Shown here: piece by piece, positions 24,907 to 36,900 of the stretch
Layout of the letters: every line of letters begins with the position of its first letter
How positions within the stretch are numbered: the first letter of the stretch is position 1
Assembly (NCBI GenBank): GCA_000708835.1
Contig: DF237001.1
Location: 21,967-85,966, forward strand
Length of the DNA: 64,000 bases
Source of the DNA: Klebsormidium nitens
Taxonomy: Eukaryota > Streptophyta > Klebsormidiophyceae > Klebsormidiales > Klebsormidiaceae
Direction of reading: 5' to 3'
Program-made: the position numbers and the translations under genes
The notes under the pieces: model-generated
What the model was told of the DNA's origin: nothing
Seen by the model: only the letters and a program-made list of their open reading frames with translations
The model's database searches: none

Positions 24907-27900
24907 CTACTCGGCATTGAGCGTGAGCAGTTCCTTGGGCGTGCTACCCGCGAGCGCGATCTTCTCCACGGTCGCCGGCGAGTTGAGCGGGAACCACGCG
25001 GTCTCGTTCCGCTCGGCACGCGCGGAAGCGACGGCAGACCGGATCGCCAGGACGGCACTGCAGAAAAAGCCGATTGAGGTCTCTCTAAGACCTAGCCTCA
25101 GCGTTTACGAATCTTCTGTGTTGTAAAGTTTTTGGCGACCCGGGAAGCCCTTAAGTGATCTTTGACGAAGCAACGACTGTTGCTTTGCAGGGCCGCAACG
25201 GCTTCTTCGACCCCGGTTGCGGAATTCAAACTTCAGCTCCTTGTCATCATCGTCCCTTATGCCCCTGTGAAGGCCGTTCCCCGTCGTAGCCGTTCTGCAT
25301 CGTAGCGTTCAAAAAGTCGTAGTTTCGATCATCGTGTTGTCCTCGTACGGCTCTCGCTCTTGTGAACCAGATTCGTCCTCTCGAAGAAGCGCGCGTTGAT
25401 TACTCGAGGTATCCAAAAAGAATACCTTCTGAATCGGACTTAGAAAGACGTTTTCAAATTCTTGCAACCGAGAGGACGTCCCAACGCGACCCGCCACCGT
25501 CAAAAAAAGACAAGCAGGCTGACGCTGGCACGACGTCACTCCACAGGAAAAGCAGACTGCCACTGGAAAAACGTGCACGGTATCGTGGGCATTTGCACCA
25601 AGGAAAGAATGGGACCAAACACTGCACAAATGTTTTCTTGTCAACAGGAAAGCCACATTGGAAGCACGAAAAAGTGCCTCACGCGCATGCAATCCTCAGC
25701 GATCCATTTCGTGGTGACGTCTCTGCAGCTTTCGACGGGAACCAATTCTGATTTACTCTCGGAACGGGTGGATCCGGAAGTTGAGTCGTATCGGGAATTG
25801 TATGGATTTGAAATTGACCACTTTATCGAAAATGAGTGGTCTCGAATATTGACTGGGAGAATTGCGTGGCTCTGAATGTTGAGACTCTCAACCAGACCCA
25901 ACAGATTAGAGAGTGCACTCTTTAGAGCTGCGGTTCAGGTTACAATTTCAAAATAAGACCTTGGGTCTCGGGTGTATTCACCTCGCGGCCATGGCGGTCG
26001 GGGGCTCGCCGGAGCACTGCACATCAGCGCGACAGTTGAGAAACCTCCCGTGAGTAGACCGAATTGTTGACGTTAAAATTACAAATTCGATTGAAACGGA
26101 GGATTTGCAGTCGCATCAGAACTCACAGCTGGCTACAAAATCAGAAGGGCCGCAAGTTGCCCGAAAGGATCACGAAGATAACTACAAAGAGGGCTAAACT
26201 TTCAATTTACAAGTCGTCCTACAAGATAAAAACGCCTTGTCAATATAAAGAATATGGCTGTGCGCACGAGTTGATGACGTGCTCTTAATGCAACAAGGGC
26301 CGAGAATATGTGGAAATTCCAGAGGGGCAGAAAGACAGAAAGTAAAAGCTTGAAATCGTAGGGACCCTTACAGCAAACAAACGACTACGTGAGGGTCTGA
26401 TAGCTTGAAAAAGGAAAGTGTAGAAGACAGCACGGATGATCCGTACTCAGAAAGGCCTTGAATGACCCCAAGGGCCCCCACTTGGCGCTGTTTGGGGTGT
26501 GGTTGTTCCTCAAACTCCGGATTGCAAGACGTACTATTCAAGTTGGAATCCTGAACTCTTTTGCTAACGCGTTTTAAAGAGCCTTTACTACGAGATGATC
26601 AAGAATGAATCCCAAAGGAAGCCCAGCTTGCAGCGTGGCAATCATCATTTGGTTTGCTTTTCTGAGAAGGAGTAATCACGAAAAGCCGTAAGAGAGGACA
26701 CGTGGCAGTCCCACCTTCGAGCGGAGGAAACCGGAGGGATTGCCGCTATTCTGCAGGAGTGACACGTGGAACTCCACTGGGATGTCCTGGGAAGACGGAA
26801 CCTACAAAAGCAGCGGGGACTGAGCTCAAAAGGCAGCCTTTTAGGCGACTAGGGCGAGTGCCTACAGTGATGTTTGGTTGCCCCTATGAGGCAAGGAGGG
26901 TTCTCCGAAACACTAGTGGAGAGGGAACCTTCGCATATATTAAGAGCATCCTCATTGGTAATCTTGAAGGAAAAGAAGAAGAGAATTCTACGGGTCTGCG
27001 TTGAATCTACTCCAATTGGCCCTCGAGTCAAGTCCTTAGAACCAACGCTTCAGCGTTCGTTTGGCAGAGAGCGACACAAGTCGTTCATCTCCCACACACG
27101 TGTTGCAATGTCAGTCCCAACCTTCAAACTCCCTTGACGTCAGCATGTGATTAGTTCAACTGATATGACAAACCAGCGGGATCAGAACCTCAATAAAGAA
27201 AGTCAAAACCCCATAATGACCTCCAATTGTGCAATTCCTAGCCCCACACCAAAACCGGACGTCCCAACTCACCTTGTACTCCCACGTCGTGTCCGAGATA
27301 TTCTTCCCCGCGTCGTTGTACAGAATCTCCTCGCACAGGAAGTTACCCAAACCCATGATGTAACCCCCGTGAATTTGACCCACGTCGATTGCCGGGTTAA
27401 GGCTCTTCCCAGCGTCTAGCAGAAGGTCCGTCCGCAGGATGCGCCACTCTCCGGTCAAGACGTCAGCTTCGGCTTCAGTGACCGCAGCACCGTAAGACAT
27501 ATATCTGGGAGGAGGGTTAAGACGTTCCGTTAGCATTGCACATATTGGCTCTTCGATAAGTGGCAGGGATTGGATTTGCGGTACCCAGGGTACACGATTG
27601 CTTCCTTCCCCCAAAATGTAGCAAGGCAACGTTGAAGGACACGTTCCTGCGGAGGAAGGAATGAGGTTGAATCAGCACGGGGTACGAAACTGCTTTCTGG
27701 TGTGGTGCACAAAACCAGATATTTGTGCATTGCAACTTCGCCATCGGCCATCGTGTTCTTTTCGGATCCATTCTTAGACTCGTGGAAGAGCACGGGTAAG
27801 CAGCTTGGATGTGGAGGGGGACAGTCTCGCTGATCGAAGGGCCGATATCCATTCCATTTGTATCTCCGAGATGGTGGCGCTGAATGTTGGAGGACAAGTT

Positions 27901-30900
27901 GCGTTGATGGTGGACAAAACCCGGATGTGAGAAGCTACACGCCCGCAACTCTCCTCACAGCACTTCAACAAACTTTAATGGAGCAGGAGGTTAGACGCCA
28001 GGTTAGGGCAGGTCAAACAGGTTGGGAACAGCACGCGCGCTGTTGAGGCAGCGAGTTGCAGCACTTGCAGGCCTGCACGGACGGACCGGAACGGAATGCT
28101 GAGTGGAGTGGGCGAGACGAAGAAAACTCAATGCCAAATGGACAAGTGGTGACCAGAAACTGCGCACAGACCATATCTCAATCAAAGAGAAAGACCGGAA
28201 TACAACAGCAGAGCAGAGCCACAAAAAAACAGAGCGGAACGGTAAAAGCGAAACGGAAGGAGAGCGGAACGGAAGCTCACTGGAAGGGCCCCCACGGCGG
28301 CGCATCCTCGTCGACGCGCGCGGTAGCCTGCAGGTCTAGGCCGAGTTCGACCGCCTTGTTAATCAGCTGATGCCACGTGGGCTCCCCTGATTCGGCGAGG
28401 CAGGCCCTGCGGGCGATCTTCAGGCTTTCCGCAATCCTTGCACAGGCTTTCTGCGGAGCGGAAACCGAAATCTGCTGAGATTCAACCCAAGAAAAAGATC
28501 TGAAGGGGATACTAAAGGACTTGCGTCGGTCTATGAGCAATCCAAGAAAGAAGAGGAGGGATTCGCAGAACAGAGACGAGATAGAAAGGAAAAGGGAAAG
28601 GGTAACGAATGACGTCATGCTCACTTGGGTGGCCTTGCTGCAAAGCTCCGATCCGATAGACGACTCGGTGCCGTAGGAGTTGTTGGCGACCAGCGTAGAG
28701 GTGGGGCCGACCCGGATCATAGACAGCGGGACGCCGCCTTTGGCGAACGTGCCCAGAGCGTATGCGGCCACCTGCGTTGGGATTTGGTTCAGGAAATCAG
28801 GGTTATGAAACCGCAGGGTTTCAGGATGGTACGATGATTTCGGACTTTCAGAGCTTGTTGCCACAGGGATGTGGGCGCTCAATAATGGATGGTTAGGGGC
28901 TGGTTAAAAAGTAGCTGTGTGTCCATCAACCAGACTTGGTCGTTCACCAGCCTTGCAACAGGATCAAAGCCCGTTTATTTGTCTGATAACCTGAGACCCA
29001 AATCTGTAAACTACCCTGGTTAGCACTTCCTGTTTAGTTGAAATGGCCGCCGGCACCCATCACTGGAGCGTGAGTGCTCCGCATGTCGACAACCCACCTT
29101 ACTCCGATGCAATCGACTGCTCTTCTTGAAGTGAAAACGGACATCTTCGCGGTCGTCGAAGCTTTCTTGAGGTGCCACGTGTTCTCACAGAATTCTGCCA
29201 CGTGGCTCACCTGGGCGACCTTTGTGTTAAGCCCCTGGCCCATTTCCACTCCGGCAGTGTCGACGCGCACCGAACCGTCCGGGTAAATGTTGACCAGCGC
29301 ACTGTACGGACAGTCCGACCACTGGACGACGAACCGGGTCGGGAGCAGGCAGATGCCGCGCTTAACCCACCTGGTTAGAAAGGAACCTTGATTACGAGGG
29401 CTTCTGGAGCTTATGCAGTGCTCAAATCACCGATTCAAAAGGCGGCAATTACCCGGGCCAGGGTCAAGCTATTGCCGCGCTCAATCCACCTGGTTATGGA
29501 GGAATTCTGCTAACTTTGGATTTAAGAGATCAAGATGATGCCGCGTTTACACCAGCTGGTTAAGAAGGAACACTGGCTAAGAAGGATCCTGAAAGCTCAT
29601 AACAATGAAACCTTTTAACTCTAAATGTCGACGTTGAAGGGGGTTGGGAGCAGGCTTATGCCGCGCTTAAACCACCTGGTTAAGACGGAACCGATTCATG
29701 GCAGTCTGAAGAAAACTCTTTTGTGATCAGGCTGAACGCGAGCTTCACCAGAGGAATGATCGGGTGTGCAATACCTCTGGAGCTAGATAAATTCTGATAC
29801 AAGCTTATGGTGCTTAACATGGCAACGCAAGTCGGGCTGAGACGGTGGAAGTGAACAAGTGTTGCACTCTGCTTCGATTCGACAACAAAGACAAGTTCGA
29901 AACCGCCTCTGATAAAAAGATCCAACTTCCAGGGTCGTTGTAGTGGCAAAATCACATGGTTTCCTTCTGGTGATTACTTTCTAGAATGAAAAAAGATTAC
30001 GATCCAAGAGCTAACGACTTCTGACAATCAAATTCTTTCGGAGACACATGCGGTCTCACCGGTTCGCCTTGTTGAACTCCTCGACCTCTGCCCGCCGCTT
30101 ATAATATTTGCTCGACTTCTTGACCATATCGTACACGAGCTGCACGTTGCAATAGTGCAGCGTCTGCTTGAACGGGGTGACGTCACCCTTGCGGTACATG
30201 TTGCGCTCCCTGACGTCATCCGCGGGGAGGCCCAGCTTGTGCGCCACGTGTTCGATGACGTGCTCGATGACGTAGATGCCCTCCAGCGTGCCTGCGCAGA
30301 AGACGGGTAATGATTGGTTGAGCTTGTTTACAATCAAGTCACGCTGAGTCTGGGATTGTTTTGCTCCCAAAAAGCCTAGCGCCGAAGTGCCCCAGAACAA
30401 CGGACAACTTCGTGCCTTCAGAGTGCAACTTTGAAGCAATATTGAGCATCCGTGATTTCGTTATTTTGGTATCCCTGTTCACGCTCTTGGACTGGCGGCT
30501 AGAGGTGGCTAGAGGAGGCAAATGCAAGGCCAACGCGCATCTTAGATTCTCACGGAGTGCACAACTGTGTTCGCAAAAAGGATTTGGAGTCAAAAAGCAC
30601 TTGCAAGACATTATTTCAGAGAAGTCGTGAAAGGCCACCGACGCGATGGCCTAAAGCTGCGGTGTCCTACAATCATGGAGGGGCAACCTCTGAAAGATTC
30701 CTATATTCCGATCGTTTCGAGAAATTGACTCTTAAGGAAGCTACACGCGCTCCAAATCAGGTCGACAACCATTTTTTAGCCGGGGCACGGAACTTGATGA
30801 AGATTCGACTTTGGTTGCGGGAGACGCTCTCTTCATTTGCTGCAACTCGTGCAATTCGAGACCAGATACTGAATCACTACCCATTCTGGTCGCCCGAAAA

Positions 30901-33900
30901 CGGCGGTTTCTCACCCGGGGCGCGCATGTAAGTGCAGGCCGGGAGGTTGGTTCGGGCGACCCAGCCCTCGAGGCGCCAGGCCGGGGAGCGGTACACGTTG
31001 TCGAAGAAGATGAAAAGGCCGGCCATGTCCGCGCCGTCGAAGTCGAACGCGTAGCCCTGCAGAGGGTTTTAGGCTCTGAGATTTTCGATGGGTGTTTCGA
31101 AGCTCTCGAGACTTCGATTCATGGTTTCGGGGTTCTACAGGCATCTTTGGGCTTTCAGGGGTTCTTCCGGTTACAACGCTTTTGGAGCTGCCAAACTTGG
31201 AAATGGCTGTGGTCGCCCACGGAGACAAGCGTGGTCCCGTGCGAAAGTCAAGGATCCAGGGTTGACGGATTTGCGCGTGCTGATTTAGAACTGCGAGGGT
31301 TTTCGGGGTCCTTGGTGATTGTCGATTACAAAGTATTGACAGCAAGCCTGCTTCGGTTTAGAGCCAAGACATAGCTCATCGAGGACCGAAGGCCCTCGAA
31401 GATTTGGTGTTCGTCAGCTGGCAAAGCCACTAAGCAGGGTCTTCCGTTTTACCCTCTTGAAGCAACCAAGGCAGAGCATCGCTTAATGAGACAAAAGAGT
31501 GGCATGAAAACGGGCGAGCAGACACAAACGCTTGTCACCGTCCAAGGGAAAAGAGGTTTTTGAGGAAGAGAGGCTCGCCTGGTCCATATAGATCGCCATT
31601 TGGACAGCCGTCAGCTTTCCGTCCTTAGTCGCACCGACCTTGTACTTCACATAGTACGGGTTTCTGCCCCCGACCATCTGCAAATACGGTGAACGAACGT
31701 ACGCCAGATCAGCTTTCACCATTTTCCGAACGGCAAAAGTTTGCATGCAAATTAGGTCGTGGTCTGACGAATAGCAGCCGCTTCGTCCCATTGTGTTGAT
31801 ATTAGTCTACTGGACCACAGCGGAAGTGGCAAGTGCAAACCCTCTAACAGGTACGACAAAAGTCAACGCTTTGAAGGGCATTTGCGACTCTCAACCAGGA
31901 CCTATTACTGGCTTCTGCGCAGCGCCTCTCTTTATTGAGGTTCACGAGAACGATCCAAATCCACTCCCCAAAGTCCAAAAACTCGAAATAAAATCTCTCT
32001 CGACCTGACCCTTACAGCTCAAGAAGCCAGAACGGTACCTGCATGTTGGTACTGAGGTCCAGAACGGTACGAACCGGCCGCCTGAACTTGTCCGCAGCGA
32101 GGGCGGTGGCGGCAGCGACCGGGGAGGAGCGGTTGATCTTGGCGCCAAATGCCCCGCCCACGCGCTTCACCGTCACCTGCAGCAGCGGAAAGGGCGACGG
32201 AACGCTGAACAGGGCCTCGCAAAACATGGAGTGTTTTGTCTCACAGATTAACGGCGCCAAAGGCCCCACCCACTCGCTTTACGGTCACCTGCGGCCGCGG
32301 AAATGGGGGACGGAACGCTGAACAGGGCCTCGCGTTGATCGGGGTGCCCCTTACTTACAGAATATTGCGGATCAGCAATAGATCAAAGCGCCAAAAGCCC
32401 CGCCCACGCGCTTTACAGTCACCTGCGGCCGCGGGAAAGGGCAGCAGAACGCTGAACAGGGCCTCCCAACGAATGAGGTGCTGCTCTTCTGACACGTTGT
32501 GCGCGTTGAGAAGAAGGTATCGATTCAGCATTTTACTCTGTAAATTCAGGTTGCTTCTATAATGTTGGGAACTGAAAGTTAACGGCCCAATCTGGTTCCC
32601 GAATTTGGTCCTCGTCGATTTGGAAACTAGCTCACAAATGATGACGGTTCGCATGAACACGTACTGTGCCTAATCATCCAGAAACGTTTCAAATAATCTT
32701 ATGATTTCTCCTTGACTCGGCAACGCCCAGCAGTCCCCTTTGCATTATCGCGAGAGCGTACGGCATACCTTTTCACGTGATCCTTGTAACGACGAACGCG
32801 GGGTGGTGAAAGCAGAGGAACCTTGATTGCAAAAGGCCCACTGAAAGGCGCCCGACATAAGGCGACTGATCGCTCTGCGCTAGGCGAAAGTTTGGAGACT
32901 TTGCGCCTGAGCGTACCACGGCAGAATTTCGTGAAGTTGCACATATTCAGCAAAGGGTCGCAGCTCACCGTCACTTTGTGCTGGGGCACGTTGAGAACAT
33001 TCGCCGCCACGGCTTGGACCTGGAAGATGGCAACGACGCGTTCAAGCCTGACTGTTTCTACGGATAGCAGCTCAAGAAGAAAGTTGACGAACGCAAGGCA
33101 ACACTGTGAAAGTCAAAGCCTCCGCCTCTGTTTGTCGAAACCCTGCTCATGTTGCTGGATTTGTGAAAAGGCGGAAGTGAAGCTTGCTTCGGAAAGTATG
33201 AGAAAGAGATCAGTCTACAGTCTTTTTCCAGATGAGGCCTATTCGGCATGCCCTAAAGCCTATCCTTCTTCTGTGAGGGGACATAGGAGGACGCCACAAT
33301 GTTTGGAAGGTATCATCCTCATCGGGCGTTGCCTGCCTTACGATCGATCAGGTCTTCAAGTCTGCTCATCGCATGATGAGACCGAGCAACATCAGGGAAT
33401 GCAACAATGAGCAAAGGAAGTTACCTACCTTCGAAGGGTTCTGCGATGACGGCACAATGTCCGGAGATTCAACTCCATCGGGCATCGCTCCCTCACTTAT
33501 TGCTCGAGCTCTCTATGCAAATCAACACATAATGGAACCCACACAAGACCACGACCTTGAAACCCAAAAGCCAGAAGCTCTACTTACCTGCGAGGGGTTC
33601 TGCGATGACGTGACGATGTCGACAGCCCCCTCCTCCCCGGGCGTCGCCTGCGCGCGCTGCGTCTCCAGATGGAAATGGTACGCGTGGCCCAGCGACACCT
33701 CGCCCTCCACAATGACGTCAGCGGCCGCGAAGCCCTTGCTGACGTCACCTGCGGCCACACGAGATATCGTGGGTGACGGGCACCTTTGAAGGTGCGAGAA
33801 TGATAAAGAATTTTGGTGTGGTCAGGCCCAAAAGCAAGCCTGAAGCTTACACCGAACAATTGCGGACAATACTGGGACAAAGATCTATTTTACAACGGCA

Positions 33901-36900
33901 CCCATGATCAACGCCGTATTGCCTTCGTCGAACCCTATCCTCAAACGTTGCAATCAAAGTCGAAACTGTGGCCTGATTCGCCGGCAACTAATTGTTGTCA
34001 GAGGAGAACCTTCAGATTTTAAATTTTCAACCCCGCGTACTCACAAGCCGGCAATCCAAGGCATGCAAGCTAGAGACTCAGCAAGAAAGGACTCGGTCCT
34101 TGAATCTGTCTTGCACAAGAACCAGAGCAGGGAACGGAAGGAACCAAGCGCACAAGAGTGACCCTGAACTTGCGTCGACTGGGAATGCCAAAGGGAGATT
34201 GCACGATAAAGAAAAGAGCGATGTGCAGACAGGAAGAGCGGAGAAGTAAGGATGACATGGAAGAGAAGGCAGGATGACAGAAGGGACAGAAGGAAAGAAA
34301 GACAAGATGACGCGAGGGTTTGAAACAGAAAGAAAGAGAGACAGTATGACAAAGGCTTCAAACCTGTCTCTAGCTCCCGGTAACTGTCCTTGAACAGCGA
34401 ATTCGCCTCGATTGCTTCCTTGATGGTCAGGACTGGCTTGCTGACGTCTTTGTACGTCACGTTCACCATTTCTGCCGCGACCCGGGCGTGCTCCTGGAAA
34501 TGACATCACGGGGTTTGCGTAAAGGAGTGGATACTCGTCTTGTACTTTCTTCGCACTCGGCCACCAAATCTGAATGGCCCTTTGCTAAACATTGATAATT
34601 AGATCAGTACGCTGATTCGAGGCTTGAATGCGTCATCCGCAGTTGTGAAACAAAGCACGGTTTTAGGCTGGAACGTTCCGAATGTGCCGCGCACTACTAG
34701 TCGCTCGTAAGCTCCGGTGTACTGACCCGGGGCCAAATCTATCGGCAGAATAAAACCAGACGAAACCACAATTCGGATCTCGCAAAACGATCTTGGAGAA
34801 CAACACTCACGTAAGAGTCCGCCACCACGAGACCGATCGCCTGCCCATAGTAGTCCACCTTCTTGCTTGCGACCAAGCACTCGTACTCCCTGCACGACAC
34901 GGAAAGCCTTCGCTTTTTCCTCCTCCGCTTTCTTTCTCATTGCAATCGTCCTCCAAATATGCGACCACTACACGGAAGGATGTTGACGTCAGTCGCCATC
35001 AAAGAAGTCGAAGGGCTTTCAATTTATGTATCTTCTGTAAAGCTACTCAGCAGATAAAAACCTTCCCGGAGAAGAACTTCGGTTGCAAAACGTTACCAAT
35101 CGAGACTAAATTAAGAGGAAGGGAAAACGACACAGACCAAATGATAGCAGACCAACCATCAGTCTGAATTAGCCACCAGGGATGACACGCCCAATATCTG
35201 GAACTAGGAAGGAGAAAAATACCGCTCACCCAACCATGGCCGTACATCCGTCCTCGATCATGGACGCAACTGGCTAGAACTAGAAATGAGCAAAAATTCC
35301 TGCTCAACCGACCATTTTCCCGTCCCCATCAAGAATCATTGAAACAGCTGGCACGAACTAATTCGCTCAATCACCATGCTTTCGTATTCATCCTCGATCA
35401 TGGACGCAGCTGGCTAGAACTCCGATCCACAATAATTTCCGCTCACCCGACCATGTTCCCGTATCCATCCTCAATCATCGACGCAGCCGAAATGAAGCCC
35501 TTGACGCCGCGCATCGACAGCGCCGCTGACGGGTCGATGACGTCGATTGTCGCGTTGGCTTGCGTCGACATGACGAAAGCGGCGTGGAGCGCGTCGGCAC
35601 GCAGAGGGAGGTCGTCCAGATACTGCGCCTCGCCGGTTGTCTGCGCCCAAAAGCAGGTTTGCAATTTGCAAATTTGTTCTCTTATTTCATGCTCGACCGG
35701 ATCTTGCACCCTTCTCTTTTTAAAGTATTTTAGCAAGCCAGTATGGGAAGAAGAAGCAGCAGACCGCAGCGAACCGCAGAACTTCTTCTAGGCGTGATCT
35801 GAAAAAGCAAGATATGCTCTTCCTGGCTTATCAATTCGCGTCTTTGTTCAACTAGCTGAATGTCGCAGTCTTGTATCTTCTGTTCGACAATTCTCGAAAT
35901 CTCAGCGAGTGACGTGCTAAGGTTTTGAGTGCTACCCCAGCACGATCTCGGAACGTTTAGACCGTCTGAGGTTTCTGGTCTAATTCCCCGAACGTCCAAT
36001 AAACTTTAACTCATCTGATGCAGCGCAACTGCCCTTGGCAATTGCCTCACAGGAACGCATTGCAGGAAACAGGACTCAATTTGAATAAGGAGACCAGTTA
36101 AGCCTGGATGACGTCACGCAGACGCCCAACTGACCTGGATCTGTGACGACAGCTTGTGGATTGGCTTGCTGACGGGATACTCGGACGGGTCCGTGTCGAA
36201 CGTAACCGAGCCGCTGGAAATAGGCCGCTCGTACTGCGGCAAAGGAACGAAGTTCGCGGGTTAAGAGGGGGCTCAAGAAAAGGTTGGACTAGTTGGTAAA
36301 AGGTGACAACTCAGACAGGGGTTGCGGATTGTTCGTTGAGTTTGAGCTAATTGTGACTCGTCGGCGGACTGACCTACTGTGGATTGCGATCCTTGCAGCG
36401 TGAAGAAAAATGAAGATCTTGAATTTGGGGGACTGCCAGAGCGCTGAAAGTGCGAATGATTCGGAGAGATCGCCATCTGGGCAGTCGATAGTCAAAGTCT
36501 CAACCGGCTGAACGTAATCTCTTCTGAACCGCTTGCAGAATCTAGCCACGAAGCGTGGCACTAACGTCTGCTTCAGCTCGAGCAAACGCGAGGACGTCAG
36601 GGTTTTTTGGTTGAGAAACCGTACACTGCGGAGCTTTCATGCCCTTACGGTTCCAGGGTTTCAGCAGCTCGTCGTTGCTAAAGATGTACATCAAAATGTT
36701 GCAAGCTTCAAGCCTTCAAGAAGCTTGGCCTCACCGTAGCGGCGGCGGATCGGAGCCGCGGCGGCAGTTTCGAGGGGTCCGCTAGTGCAAGGTACGATTT
36801 GTAGAAGAGCGCGGAGACGAGCGACTGGCGGTACTCGCGGCGGGGGGTGTACGGGTCCGCCTGAAGCTCCCCCCCGAGGAGGGTCAGCGCGTCTTGAAGG

